Positions 1 to 9,499 of a DNA stretch of 64,000 nucleotides are shown here, in pieces. Origin of the DNA: Spirochaetaceae bacterium (GTDB taxonomy: Bacteria; Spirochaetota; Leptospiria; Leptospirales; Leptonemataceae); the NCBI GenBank assembly GCA_002730875.1, contig PCBI01000018.1, forward strand, positions 216,737 to 280,736. Direction: 5' to 3'. The notes below the pieces were generated by a model. It worked only from the letters and a program-made list of their open reading frames with translations, searched no databases and was not told the DNA's origin. How positions within the stretch are numbered: the stretch's first letter is position 1; every line of letters begins with the position of its first letter. Both the position numbers and the translations under genes were made by a program.

Positions 1-610
1 CCCCTTCATTGTAAGGCATGGCCGCCCAGGGCGCAATACCCTGCTGCACCGCCACGCGCATGGCATCGTCGATTACGGATCCATTGTCCCGTCCGCCATT
101 GATTTGATTGTAAACATAGGCCGGGGAAAAAACTCTCTGTCCGGAACCGCCACGAACCGGCGAATCATACTGCCAATTTCTCTCTACATGCTCCTGGTAA
201 CTTTTTGCAGCGTAAGCTACGGCCCAGGCAACGCAACTGCCCTGGCGACCTTGATTACCCACCGGTGGCATGCGCGAACTGAGATCCACACTCGATGGCA
301 GACCACGGTGACGAATCTGTGTGGAAGGGGCCAACGGGACCGAGCGCATAGCCGCCGGAGCCGTGGGGTTATAGCCACAGTCCATCTGGTTTCCGTCACA
401 TCCAGATGGCCGTACGGAAGAGGGATCGAATCCCGGCTCGGCAAAAAGCACGCTGCTGAACAACAGGGCCGTAGCGACCAGCGCACGCAGTCCGCTACGC
501 AGAAGCTTTCCCGAATGGACCGGGGATGGCATGCCGAACGTCTGGTCGACGTCGCCGACCCGGCTTCTTGTGCCTCCAGGCAGAAAAAATACACCATTCC
601 GATTTTTCAT
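1..610 (-). CDS. Papain-like (C1 family) cysteine protease, N-terminal part, cut by window edge
   Basis: An open frame runs from an ATG at 610 to the left edge without a stop, giving 203 residues. A ribosome site (AGGGGG) precedes the ATG. A hydrophobic stretch at about residues 45-60 (LRALVATALLFSSVLFA) looks like a signal peptide, so the real start may be the internal Met at about residue 27. Around residue 120 it reads VGNQGRQGSCVAWAVAYA, which matches the Gln-oxyanion/Cys-nucleophile block of C1 peptidases (Q-G-x-x-G-S-C-x-A). The His and Asn of the triad lie beyond the edge. Likely exported; substrate unknown. Family confident, function not. Confidence 0.8.
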   Translation of the reverse strand, partial: MKNRNGVFFLPGGTRSRVGDVDQTFGMPSPVHSGKLLRSGLRALVATALLFSSVLFAEPGFDPSSVRPSGCDGNQMDCGYNPTAPAAMRSVPLAPSTQIRHRGLPSSVDLSSRMPPVGNQGRQGSCVAWAVAYAAKSYQEHVERNWQYDSPVRGGSGQRVFSPAYVYNQINGGRDNGSVIDDAMRVAVQQGIAPWAAMPYNEG

Positions 611-683
611 AATTCCCCCTGTTTACCGGACGTGTTTATCAGACGACATTACTGGCCGTCAGGTTTTTCAGAGTGCAACTGTT

Positions 684-1133
684 TTACGGAAGTTTGCGAA
701 TTTCTTGGCCGAGCTCTTCATCGTATGGGTGAAAAGCAAATGCCTGGGGGCTGTAGAGCACAGGAACGGCGATAGTTCGTCCGTCCACCTGCTGTCGCTT
801 GATGTTCAGAAAAACAACCCAGTGTCCGGGACCCGGGGGCTCTCGGAGGCCGGATTCAAAGGATTGGGGCGCTATCAAGAAGTTCAAAACCCGCAGTGTG
901 CCGGCCTCGAAACCAGGGGATGCCTTCAATACTTGCTGTACCTGAATACCTAGTTGCACCGCACTAACAACGCTGTTCAATCCGGTCTGCTGCGAAGACG
1001 TGACAACCACGTGGATCACAACGTCGCTGTTTCGGGCCCGATCCAGAGGCGCCTCCATGGGCGGCAAAGCCTGCAGGTTCCCTGACAGCAGGATAGCGGC
1101 GGCAGCTATTAGGATGAATCGGCGGAAGTTCAT
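684..1133 (-). CDS. Secreted hypothetical protein
   Basis: A 149-residue protein with a clear N-terminal signal peptide (FILIAAAAILLSGNLQA) and no further membrane segment. The rest is a small mixed domain I do not recognise (VVIHVVVTSS, GHWVVFLNIKR). Its start codon overlaps the stop of the upstream 84-aa gene by one base (TGATG), so the two are probably translationally coupled. No motif gives a function. Confidence 0.65.
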   Translation of the reverse strand: MNFRRFILIAAAAILLSGNLQALPPMEAPLDRARNSDVVIHVVVTSSQQTGLNSVVSAVQLGIQVQQVLKASPGFEAGTLRVLNFLIAPQSFESGLREPPGPGHWVVFLNIKRQQVDGRTIAVPVLYSPQAFAFHPYDEELGQEIRKLP

Positions 1134-1387
1134 CAGGATTCGGAAGGCTCGGTAGTCTGGAAAACGTAATCGCTGAATTGCTTTAACAGTTCCTGAGAAC
1201 CGGTGAACAGCACTTCGATTTGATCTTTCTCCAGGTCGTAAAGCACCGGAGTCTTCAGCGAACTGGCAAAAGCTTCTTTGGACAAAGAACCCGCCTGATC
1301 CTTTAAAAATGAATACCAGGTAGCCAGCACAATCTTCAATTGAGCCAGGTCCTTAATCGGCATGGAGATTAACTTTTCATTTTCCAT
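1133..1387 (-). CDS. Small cytoplasmic hypothetical protein
   Basis: An 84-residue protein from the ATG at 1387. The open frame extends further upstream, but that extension is Cys/Pro/His rich and unlike a protein N-terminus, so I chose the internal Met (MENEKLISMP). It is helical and acidic, with no signal peptide or known motif. It shares a one-base stop/start overlap with the secreted protein downstream, suggesting a two-gene unit. Function unknown. Confidence 0.55.
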   Translation of the reverse strand: MENEKLISMPIKDLAQLKIVLATWYSFLKDQAGSLSKEAFASSLKTPVLYDLEKDQIEVLFTGSQELLKQFSDYVFQTTEPSES

Positions 1388-1520
1388 TGGGATTTGCTTA
1401 CCACAGGGATGATCAGTTACAAGCGAAAATTGTAGCGGTCCTTGAAATTGACCGTTCACGGTGCAGCGTGCAAAACGCCGACCGTGCTGCGGACAGACTG
1501 TCAGGCAAGCCGGGAATGGA

Positions 1521-2375
1521 TTAGAATCGAAAGCCGAAGGAAACAAATAACCCCATGCTTCCGAACGTTACCCTGGTTTTTTCGCGGATGGCGGAGTTTG
1601 TAAACACCGAGGTGCTGGCCTGGGCCAGTTGCTGATTCACGGTGGCCAGATCCGCGATATCCGGAAGCAGGGCAATACTACCATCGCCCAATGTGTAGTA
1701 ATCGGCGTCGGTGTCCCGAAGGTTTCCCCTGAAATCGCCCAGGAGGGCATAATCCCAGCGAATGCCCATGCGAAGAATGGAATAGGGAAAGGGCCGACTG
1801 ACGGCCAGTTCCAGGCGGGCCATGGTTCCGCTCCTGGCTCTGTGCGTGGCGGAATAATCCCTGATCTCAAAAGCCGTCCTCTGAATCCCGCGCACCCGCC
1901 AGGTGGCTGATGGAATGATTCCGAAACCGCCGCCGGCCTCCCACCGCCAGCCGCGAAGGAAGCTACGCATTGGACGCACGTAATGGTAACCCAGCAAAAA
2001 GTAGGTCATATTGAAATCCATCTGCGAAGTCAGGAATCGACCCGAGCTCTCCACATGCTGAACTGAAAAGGAAGGCATGGAATAGGACCCGATGGTGATT
2101 CCGGTGTAATGCTCGGGCCCAATGAAATCGTTGAAACGAAAGAAAAACTCGGTTTGATACAGCCGCTCCATAGGTTCGGCATCGCTATAACGTATCGGCT
2201 CGATGAATATAGATGTGCGAAACTTCCTGATCCCGCGACTGAAGGCATCCTCAAAACGATGGTGACCCGCCAGCTGCAAACCCAGCTCCACGGTCTGGGC
2301 ATTCAGGCCGGGCAGCCAGGCGAAAAGAAGGAAATAGACAACAGACCAGCGTAGCGATGTGCTGACAACAGGCAA
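1521..2375 (-). CDS. Predicted outer-membrane beta-barrel protein
   Basis: The product has a signal peptide (SVVYFLLFAWLPGLNAQ) followed by alternating-polarity strands rich in aromatic residues (GITIGSYSMPSFSV, GMRWDYALLGDF). It ends in Phe-Gly-Phe-Arg-Phe, the C-terminal aromatic pattern of outer-membrane barrels. No ATG lies at a sensible place. I propose the TTG at 2375, giving 284 aa; the longer frame to 2693 would run deep into the divergent decarboxylase gene. With the TTG start it overlaps or abuts that gene's 5' end, so the start is uncertain. No specific family recognised. Confidence 0.6.
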   Translation of the reverse strand: MPVVSTSLRWSVVYFLLFAWLPGLNAQTVELGLQLAGHHRFEDAFSRGIRKFRTSIFIEPIRYSDAEPMERLYQTEFFFRFNDFIGPEHYTGITIGSYSMPSFSVQHVESSGRFLTSQMDFNMTYFLLGYHYVRPMRSFLRGWRWEAGGGFGIIPSATWRVRGIQRTAFEIRDYSATHRARSGTMARLELAVSRPFPYSILRMGIRWDYALLGDFRGNLRDTDADYYTLGDGSIALLPDIADLATVNQQLAQASTSVFTNSAIREKTRVTFGSMGLFVSFGFRF

Positions 2376-2379
2376 GCAA

Positions 2380-4635
2380 ATGGAAGTTCTAAACACTCTG
2401 GCTATAAATCTATCCCTGGTTCTGTCGGTTCTGTTGGCTGTTGCCGGCATTGTGCTAACCATTTTTTTGAAATTGCCGCAACTGAGGTATCCATTTTTGA
2501 GCCTGAAGCTCATTCTGGGAACTCTGGACTGGTCCGGCTCCAAAGGGAAGATCACTCCGGGACGCTCATTTGCGGCCAGCTCATTGAGCGCATTGATTCC
2601 GGGGGCTTTCATGGGCACCCTGTTGGCCGTACTGATAGCGGGACCGGGAATACTATTCTGGATCTGGATTGTATCCTTCTTTTTGAGTCCCATTCACTTT
2701 GTTCTGTCTACGGCGGCCCATCGTAGCCGCAAACGCACTTCTTCGGGGGCCATAGCCGGTTCCGGCGCCGAGGCGGTGGCCAGCATCACACGGTCCCGAT
2801 GGCTGGCGATTTTGAGCGCGGTCTTTTTCATTCCGGCCGCTCTCATTGGCGGCGGCGCTTTGCCGGTAGCCTTTTTATCCGGCGGCATTTCCGGCACCTT
2901 TCCATCTCCTGCCAGTAGCGGCCTGGTGCCTGGACCTACGGCCATTTCCATCGCTATGGCCATTCTTCTGGTTGTAATGGCGGCCGGAGGCATCAAGCGG
3001 ATCGGACTCTATTCAAAGTTTGCCTTCTATGCAGGAATAACCCTTCTGATACTCTCCTTGATTCTGGGACCTATGCCAGACGTTTCCGGCATCCTGGACG
3101 ATATTGCAGCCTCCTTTGGCGATACCTGGGCTTTGTCCTCTGTGCCCTCCATCTTGCTTGCTCTGGCCATCTATTTCGCATTCACCGAGGTTGGCTCCGG
3201 CAAAGCAGCGTCGCTGTCGGCGGCGATTCGCACCGATTATCCGGCCAAGGCCGGGCTTTCCATGCAGCTTACTCTGCTTCTGGAGTCCGCGGTGGCCGGC
3301 CTGGTTCTTCTGCTTCTGGGAAGCATCTCCGGCGCCGGGCAACTCTACGAATGGTATCTCACATCCGGGGGGCCGGCGCGGGAACTGGGCCAGATCTTTC
3401 ATCCTTCGTTGTACGATTTATTTCGGGCCTTTTTCTTTCGCGCGCCCGGAGCCAACCTGGCCGGTCTTCTGATGCTGGGGGCATGTATCGCATTTGTGGT
3501 GCCGGGAATGGCCAGCTGGTGGTACGCGCTGTACAATAACTCCTATTCGGCCGGTGGGCGCAAACTTTCCATCGTAGCAAGCATTGTGTTTTTCTTCGCC
3601 GTACTTGGCGCCGGTTTGGCGATTCAGTTCTATCCCGGCGATTTCTTTCCGTTGATCGTGCTTCTAAGCAGCATAACCTTGATGGTGTCGGCGCTTTCCG
3701 GAGCGCTGGCATCTCTACTCATGGTGCGAAGCAGTCGAAACGAGTTGAATTTCTTTCTGGAATCCCGGGAAGCAAAAGCGGCCATCGCTGGAGATTTCTT
3801 TCTGATTCTGATCTCGGTGCTTCCACAGAATTTGATCTCCAAGGTTTTTGGCTGGTTCAGCCTCATTCCATTCCCGGGCCCCATTCGCCGGCCATTAATC
3901 CGCGCCTTCGCCGCCGCCTATAAGATCAACCTGGAGGAAGCGGAAAAGCCTCTGGAAGAGTATCCATCGCTGAATGCCTTCTTCATTCGTCACTTGAAAG
4001 AAGGCGTACGCCCTATCGATGCCGATCCTCGAAGCATTGTAAGCCCGGTGGATGCCCGGGCCTCCCGGTTCGGTAATATCACCGAAGGACTTCTAATCCA
4101 GACCAAAGGAATCGTCTATACGCTGAAGGATCTTCTGGGTAGCGCGGAGCGAGCCGAGCCCTACCTGGAGGGCAAGTACATGGTGCTCTATCTCAGCCCG
4201 CAGGATTACCATCGCATGCATACTCCCGTCGAATGCAAGGTAAATGGATTCAACTATGCGCCCGGCAAACTCTTCCCGGTAAACGACATTGCCGTAGAAG
4301 GACTCCATGGGCTGTTCCCCAAAAATGAACGACTGACATCCTTTCTGGTTTCGCCCAGAGGCCGAATAGCCATGATCAAGGTAGGCGCCACAAATGTGGG
4401 CAAGATTCGCGTTACCTATGACAGCATTCGCACAAATCGATTCTTTCGCAAGAAACGGGACGTAAACTACGACCCTCCCAGGGAAATGGCCAAGGGAGCG
4501 GAAATCGGACGTTTCGAGATGGGCTCCACAGTCATCCTGCTCTTCGAAAGGGATACTGTTGAATTTGCAGAGCGAATGTACGAAGGTATTAAAGTCCGTC
4601 TGGGAGAACCCATCGCCTATTTTCTGCGAAAGTAG
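2380..4635 (+). CDS. psd: AGCS-like membrane transporter fused to phosphatidylserine decarboxylase
   Basis: A 751-residue two-part protein. Residues 1-470 hold about ten membrane segments. After the first segment, the block ITPGRSFAASSLSALIPGAF with GPGILFWIWIVSFF resembles the alanine/glycine:cation symporter (AGCS) family. Residues 477-751 are a complete phosphatidylserine decarboxylase, which makes phosphatidylethanolamine through a pyruvoyl group. It has Asp558 (SPVDA), His611/His614 (YHRMHTP) and the self-cleavage site Met-Gly-Ser-Thr at Ser716, where most relatives have LGST. ATG 2380 is preferred; an in-frame GTG lies at 2359. The enzyme half is certain. Transport by the N-terminal half is inferred from distant similarity. 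Confidence 0.88.
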   Translation: MEVLNTLAINLSLVLSVLLAVAGIVLTIFLKLPQLRYPFLSLKLILGTLDWSGSKGKITPGRSFAASSLSALIPGAFMGTLLAVLIAGPGILFWIWIVSFFLSPIHFVLSTAAHRSRKRTSSGAIAGSGAEAVASITRSRWLAILSAVFFIPAALIGGGALPVAFLSGGISGTFPSPASSGLVPGPTAISIAMAILLVVMAAGGIKRIGLYSKFAFYAGITLLILSLILGPMPDVSGILDDIAASFGDTWALSSVPSILLALAIYFAFTEVGSGKAASLSAAIRTDYPAKAGLSMQLTLLLESAVAGLVLLLLGSISGAGQLYEWYLTSGGPARELGQIFHPSLYDLFRAFFFRAPGANLAGLLMLGACIAFVVPGMASWWYALYNNSYSAGGRKLSIVASIVFFFAVLGAGLAIQFYPGDFFPLIVLLSSITLMVSALSGALASLLMVRSSRNELNFFLESREAKAAIAGDFFLILISVLPQNLISKVFGWFSLIPFPGPIRRPLIRAFAAAYKINLEEAEKPLEEYPSLNAFFIRHLKEGVRPIDADPRSIVSPVDARASRFGNITEGLLIQTKGIVYTLKDLLGSAERAEPYLEGKYMVLYLSPQDYHRMHTPVECKVNGFNYAPGKLFPVNDIAVEGLHGLFPKNERLTSFLVSPRGRIAMIKVGATNVGKIRVTYDSIRTNRFFRKKRDVNYDPPREMAKGAEIGRFEMGSTVILLFERDTVEFAERMYEGIKVRLGEPIAYFLRK

Positions 4636-4643
4636 ACCGCGGT

Positions 4644-4663
4644 AGTCCGTTAGACTCTTTTTT
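4644..4663 (+). terminator. Weak terminator candidate after the psd fusion gene
   Basis: A 4-bp stem AGTC/GACT with a 5-nt loop is followed by C and six T residues, just after the stop. The stem is short. A longer imperfect pairing of flanking GACCG and CGGTC may strengthen it. Confidence 0.35.
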
Positions 4664-4698
4664 AGCCGCCGGTCCGGTATTGTTGCTTCCGTCGGTTT

Positions 4699-5307
4699 CT
4701 AGTTGGAGGGGGATTCCTTCTCTTCAGGTTTCTCGACGCCGGGATCCGCCGAATTGTTTTCCTTTTCCCGTCTCTTTTTTACTTCGTGTCGGGCTTGCAG
4801 ATGAGCGGTGATCTCATCAAATGCCCGGTACATTGCAATGGAATAAAGCCCCTTCTTGAGTTCGGGTAGCACCGCCCGCGACAGGATTTCTGCCGACACA
4901 TTTGGATGCAGATCCTCATCCATCCCCAGGGATGTATGAATACGTACCCTCTTTTCCTGTACCGCAACAAGTATGAGAACTACCCGGGACGATCGTTGTT
5001 CGGTGCCGGCCAGTTCCCATTGTGCAAGGACCCGGTCGGAAAAATCCTCCGCATCGTTTCCCTTGAGCGAATCTATAGTAAGCAATACCAATCGATCGCC
5101 GTATTTTGACTGATGCTGAAAAGAAATGTGTTCCAGGATGAGTTCCGCGTCCTGGCTTAGCCGACTGCCATAGTCGTTTACCCGGCCTTTGTATTCCGGT
5201 ATCTCCCGGGGACGGAGCGGCTCCTCGGCATTCGAACTGCGGCCCGGAGTCAGAAGAAGAACCGAAAACAGACAGAGAAGAAACGCCGCTCTCAACCGGA
5301 CCTGCAC
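4699..5307 (-). CDS. TPM-domain (DUF477) exported protein
   Basis: About 202 residues from GTG 5307. A signal peptide (LRAAFLLCLFSVLLLTPG) is followed by a TPM fold: VNDYGSRLS start block, GDRLVLLTIDSL strand, VVLILVAVQEKRVRIHTSLG core and the ending RAVLPELKKGLYSIAMYRAFDEI. The C-terminus is a charged tail (KKRREKENN...) instead of the usual membrane helix. TPM proteins are envelope proteins, with phosphatase activity or roles in photosystem II repair in plants; the role in spirochaetes is unknown. The frame stays open to 5562, but the upstream part encodes a 9-bp tandem repeat. TTG 5295 is an alternative start. Confidence 0.7.
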   Translation of the reverse strand: MQVRLRAAFLLCLFSVLLLTPGRSSNAEEPLRPREIPEYKGRVNDYGSRLSQDAELILEHISFQHQSKYGDRLVLLTIDSLKGNDAEDFSDRVLAQWELAGTEQRSSRVVLILVAVQEKRVRIHTSLGMDEDLHPNVSAEILSRAVLPELKKGLYSIAMYRAFDEITAHLQARHEVKKRREKENNSADPGVEKPEEKESPSN

Positions 5308-5385
5308 CTTGCTAACGGCGCCACCTGAGGTCCGCCGGGTCCGCTGGTCCGGCCTCGAAGAGGCTCCAGGTACTGTCCATAACCC

Positions 5386-5419
5386 GGATAATGGGGATAA
5401 TGGGGATAATGGGGATAAT
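5386..5419. repeat. 9-bp tandem repeat, about 3.8 copies
   Basis: The 9-bp unit GGATAATGG is repeated at 5386, 5395, 5404 and 5413; the last copy is partial. It lies in the 350-bp stretch between the TPM gene and the 5S terminator, where I see no convincing gene on either strand. Translated, it would give Leu-Ser-Pro or Asn-Gly-Asp triplets, but the surrounding frames do not look like protein. Confidence 0.85.
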
Positions 5420-5660
5420 CGAAAAAACCGAAAATACCGGAACATTCCGACTGGTATTGCTTCTCCCACGGATCTGGTTGCTTCAGTGGGCAGGTCAGAC
5501 CTGCAGAATCGATCTTTCTCTGGCTTTTGGACGCTCACGGCCAGATTGGGACAGGGGGGCACCGTGCCGGCAACCCTTTTCAGACTTCAGTATTTTTGTG
5601 ACTTCTCCGCCCTGCAGGAGTTTAGAAAAGCTATAGAGCGTTCGGCTATCTGCGGTACAT

Positions 5661-5691
5661 AAAAAAAGAGCACCCGAAGGTGCTCTTTTTA
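5661..5691 (-). terminator. Rho-independent terminator of the 5S rRNA gene
   Basis: On the minus strand the stem AGAGCACC / GGTGCTCT with loop TTCG is followed by seven T residues; the plus-strand side also carries a T run. It lies about 15 nt downstream of the 5S 3' end and gives the gene its own transcript end. Confidence 0.92.
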
Positions 5692-5705
5692 GCCAATAGT
5701 ATAAT

Positions 5706-5827
<122 letters not shown>

Positions 5828-5980
5828 AGGACAGAGTGGGTCAGGCGCCGGCCCGGTCAAGCAAAAATAGAAAAAAAGTTATGCTTCCCGAAACCGGCAA
5901 ACAGGGCTTTACGAGCCTCCGGGTCCGGGTTGCTCTGGGCTGTGAGCACACCAGAGAAAGGCCCTTCGAAAAAAACATCG

Positions 5981-6889
5981 GTGAAGAGGAAGCTACTCAT
6001 TGCGGGCATAAGCGTTGCCATTCTCTTTGGAGCGTTTCAGCTCTTCGCCCGCTCCTTTCCCGGCGTTATACTCCAGGGCATCTACCAATACTACGCCTAC
6101 CAGGCCGGAGTCCAGGAGCAGACCGTTTCCGTAGACGGGTACGAAATCCCTTACTTTCGCGGCGGAACCGGACCCACCCTGGTGCTTGTTCATGGATTCG
6201 GCGATAGCAAGATTAGCTTCTTGCAAACAGCCGCTCATCTTACACCTTATTACGACGTCATCATGCCGGATGTTCCGGGCTTTGGCGATACTCGGCAGGC
6301 GCCGGGTCGCTCCTATTCGATTCGAACCCAGGCAAATACATTGAAGAGCTTCCTGGATAAGCTGAATACCGGGCCTGTATTTCTGGCCGGAAACAGCATG
6401 GGTGGCCACATTATCGCCGCTTTGACGCTTATGGAGCCAAATAAGGTGAGTAAGCTGATTCTGATGAATGCCGCCGGATTGAGGGTGGACGATCCCGTGC
6501 CCTACAAGCCTTCGCAGGCTCCCCTGCGAAGTGTGGAGGAATTCGATCAATACATACAGGATACTTTCGTGCAGAAACCCTATATCCCCGAATCGTTCAA
6601 ACTGCACTTCGTGTCCAATTCACAGAAGAACTTTGACTGGCTGAATCGTATTCGATCGGATATTCGCGAAGGCGACGACTATATCCTGAACGATCGCGCG
6701 GCCATGATCGAAACTCAGACTATGATTCTATGGGGAGACTCGGATACGGTGGTCAGCCCGGCCCATGCGCAGGTCTGGTCCCGATTGCTTCCCAATGCCA
6801 TATTGATCATTCTCGACGAAACTGGCCATTCTCCGCAGTACGAGAGGCCCGAAGATACGGCGCAAGTAATTCGAAGCTTCTTGCTGTAA
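5981..6889 (+). CDS. Membrane-anchored alpha/beta hydrolase
   Basis: 302 residues from GTG 5981, the first start that places the N-terminal anchor (LLIAGISVAILFGAFQLFA) correctly; the longer frame begins inside the 5S gene. The fold is a classic lipase/esterase type: oxyanion block LVLVHGFGDS, nucleophile elbow GNSMGG, acid WGDSD and catalytic His in ETGHSP. A cap region lies between about residues 175 and 235. Likely an ester- or lipid-cleaving enzyme facing the periplasm; substrate not inferable. Confidence 0.88.
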   Translation: MKRKLLIAGISVAILFGAFQLFARSFPGVILQGIYQYYAYQAGVQEQTVSVDGYEIPYFRGGTGPTLVLVHGFGDSKISFLQTAAHLTPYYDVIMPDVPGFGDTRQAPGRSYSIRTQANTLKSFLDKLNTGPVFLAGNSMGGHIIAALTLMEPNKVSKLILMNAAGLRVDDPVPYKPSQAPLRSVEEFDQYIQDTFVQKPYIPESFKLHFVSNSQKNFDWLNRIRSDIREGDDYILNDRAAMIETQTMILWGDSDTVVSPAHAQVWSRLLPNAILIILDETGHSPQYERPEDTAQVIRSFLL

Positions 6890-7036
6890 CGTCTGTTGCA
6901 ACTCGCGGCGAAGCAAAGTCCGGGGCGGAAATTTCCTTCGCTGCCAGCTTTATTGAATCGATATCGGGGTGCTGCTACCCAAAACGGAGCCCTCCCCTTA
7001 TGTCGCTGACTGGCCTTCCCCCCCTGGAGCAAGGAA

Positions 7037-9499
7037 TCAGAGCTCCGTATACACTCCGCCAGGCTGCCGACGAAAGACTCCCAGGTCATCCGGGCGAATC
7101 TGCAGCAGATGCAGCCATCCGTTGTCCACAAGGTCTCGCACGGCCTGGTGTTTGCGAATTATGGACTCGATTGCATCTTCCGGGGCTTCGATAAAGACAC
7201 TCAGGCGCAGGGGCTCATGCACCAATCGCTGACCATCATGAACCGACTGAATCGGTAAACCCACTCGCAGATCGCCACCGTTACCTTCCTGCACGCCGGT
7301 TTCGCATACCAGGTTATGTAGCACTTTGGAACCGGAACCGTATACTTCGGGAGCCACGGATGAACTGTAGTACTGCAAATTGATCCAGTTCGTCACCACC
7401 ATGGGAGCGGTCATAATCAATTCCAGGGTCTGGAAACCGTCATCGGCCTTCCAGTTATAGTCATGCAGAAAGGATCGGCCCTGCAGATTGGCTCCCCGGG
7501 TACGTATTCGGGGCGCCACAACAAAGCAGGCATTCCCTGTAAGGCCCCATTCGGGACGAACTTCGGCCCAGTTCCGAGGCCGCCGGTTGATGTGCGGATC
7601 CAGCACCCTGGACCGAGCCACGCTTCTTTCTTTCCGCGCTTTTGCCGATGCCTGATCCATACTGCGCTTCAGCTCTTTCACTTCTTTAAGCCGATCACGG
7701 GGAATGCGATTTTCATCCAGGATATGGATTGTATCCGTTACGGTTTCATGAATGGCAGGGACAAAGAGAGTAGAGTCCGGGATTTCGATGTTCTGGGCCT
7801 TTAGTTCGCCTCGCACTTCTGAGTCATTCAACAAAGCGGACAGAAGCCGAGCATTGATGTCCCCTGCATGACCTCCGCAAGCTCCGCAATCCAGGGAGGC
7901 GCCAAAAGCGTTGTTCGTAGTGTCGGCGCCATGCCCTACAAGAAAAACCAGCTCGCCCATTCCCTGCAGAAGACCCATGTGGCGAAGCACCCCTCGAACC
8001 GTATCGGCCTTTTGCCGCGCCGACAGGGTATGACCGTCCGCCGCCAGTAAAGCCTTATGATCCGGAATGGTTCTGCTATCGTCGAAACGCTGCGGAAGGT
8101 TCTTTCCTCTGAACCTTCGCATCAGCGAATGAAATGTCTGACGCACCACATTCTCCACCGATAGAAGACCAAATAGCTCTACAAAGAGAAAGGATGAAAT
8201 AGGAGCCTTGCGAAGGTTACGGAAATAGCTGAGAATTAGATTCGCATTGAGCGATTTTCGCCCCACCCCGTTGCGCTTTCGCGGCTCCTCGTCCACCTGG
8301 AAGGCCGGGCTCAGAAGTACCGGCAATCGACTGGCAGGTTTCTTTTCGCTGATCTGCTTGTAGGCGAACGGCAATCCAAAGAATCCGGCAAAGCCTATGG
8401 TTGCCAGGTCTTCAATTTCTTCCTCCAGTCTTCGACGAATCACCTCGGACCTTACGTCTATACAGAAGGCCATCTGATATCTGGCCGGATTGGCGGCGCG
8501 TTCATCCACAAAGGAGGAGGCCACGCGTTTCTGGAAGGAGCGTTCCTGAGCGCATTGCCAAACATAATGCAATCGATATCCGTGCACGGAATGATCGGTT
8601 CGAGTACCTAATTCGTTGTAGGTGGTTTGCCAGAAGGATAGGGCCGGCGCAAAGTCTGTGTCCTGGGAAAAACAGAATAGACCGTAGTCATAGACGATGC
8701 GCACCGCCAGCAGGTCCAGCACCGAAGTCTGCCTGGACACCGAGTAACCCAGTCCGGTTTGCCATTCCAGATATCGAAACTGAGTAGCCCAGCCAAGCAC
8801 CGAGGCCAGCAATCGCTGCAGATACAGCTTCTGGGCTTCCGCCGAAACCAGTCCCATCTTGCTCAGGACTGTCTGAATCGCTTCTTCGGCTTCCTGCTCC
8901 AGCAGTTCGGAGACGTACTGTCGGAAACCGTACGCGCCATAGGCTTCCATGGATCGGTCATACTTCATCGCTTCCTGGAAGGCCTGCCAGAAGGTCCCCT
9001 GCTGCTCCGGGAAGGGGGCCAGCGCTTGCTGATCGTCCAGATAGGCCGCCGCCATTTTGCCCAGGTCCTGAACCACGCATCGGTGCCAGTACTGATTGGC
9101 CTGAATCTGCTCCGCCACCGACGGATACCGGCGTATCATGGCGTCCGATCCCCGGGATAGCTGAATCAAATCGTCCACATTACGGGGAAGCTCCGACCAT
9201 TGACCGGAGTACTCTTCCAGAACACTCTCTATAGAAGAATCGGTGATATTTCCTCGAGCAAACTCCTCCAGATAATACTGAAGAGGCATGAATAGCGATG
9301 CATGGAGTATGGGACTGAGCTCGGTAGCCACCTGAAAGAAGGACTTCTCTCTCAGATACCAGAACGGATTTACTGCGGCCACACTCTGCAGTGGCCAGGA
9401 CGGTGTGACCATGGTCAGCGTGGATTCCGGAGAAATCAAAACCTGGGATTTCTGATTGTATTGATTCTGCTTATTGTGTTCGCTTTGAGCCGAATTCAT
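7037..9499 (-). CDS. dabA: Probable inorganic carbon transporter subunit DabA (DUF2309)
   Basis: 820 residues from the ATG at 9499. Residues in the carbonic-anhydrase-like zinc site can be placed: Cys346 and Asp348 (FCIDVRSE), His523 (VGHGAD) and Cys538 (LDCGACGG). Their spacing closely matches the published Halothiobacillus DabA site. DabA works with DabB to hydrate CO2 to bicarbonate inside the cell, driven by a cation gradient. The ATG overlaps the dabB stop (TAATG) and follows GGAGGGCAG, so the pair is coupled. The ATG at 9544 would lie inside dabB and is rejected. Confidence 0.92.
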   Translation of the reverse strand: MNSAQSEHNKQNQYNQKSQVLISPESTLTMVTPSWPLQSVAAVNPFWYLREKSFFQVATELSPILHASLFMPLQYYLEEFARGNITDSSIESVLEEYSGQWSELPRNVDDLIQLSRGSDAMIRRYPSVAEQIQANQYWHRCVVQDLGKMAAAYLDDQQALAPFPEQQGTFWQAFQEAMKYDRSMEAYGAYGFRQYVSELLEQEAEEAIQTVLSKMGLVSAEAQKLYLQRLLASVLGWATQFRYLEWQTGLGYSVSRQTSVLDLLAVRIVYDYGLFCFSQDTDFAPALSFWQTTYNELGTRTDHSVHGYRLHYVWQCAQERSFQKRVASSFVDERAANPARYQMAFCIDVRSEVIRRRLEEEIEDLATIGFAGFFGLPFAYKQISEKKPASRLPVLLSPAFQVDEEPRKRNGVGRKSLNANLILSYFRNLRKAPISSFLFVELFGLLSVENVVRQTFHSLMRRFRGKNLPQRFDDSRTIPDHKALLAADGHTLSARQKADTVRGVLRHMGLLQGMGELVFLVGHGADTTNNAFGASLDCGACGGHAGDINARLLSALLNDSEVRGELKAQNIEIPDSTLFVPAIHETVTDTIHILDENRIPRDRLKEVKELKRSMDQASAKARKERSVARSRVLDPHINRRPRNWAEVRPEWGLTGNACFVVAPRIRTRGANLQGRSFLHDYNWKADDGFQTLELIMTAPMVVTNWINLQYYSSSVAPEVYGSGSKVLHNLVCETGVQEGNGGDLRVGLPIQSVHDGQRLVHEPLRLSVFIEAPEDAIESIIRKHQAVRDLVDNGWLHLLQIRPDDLGVFRRQPGGVYTEL

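Noticed and set aside
217..597. Minus-strand 126-codon frame inside the protease gene
   Set aside because: It is out of frame with the papain-like protease, whose QGxxGSC motif and signal peptide show the true frame.
3359..3712. Frames antisense to the transporter-decarboxylase gene
   Set aside because: They mirror the GC-rich codon pattern of the fusion gene and show no signal of their own.
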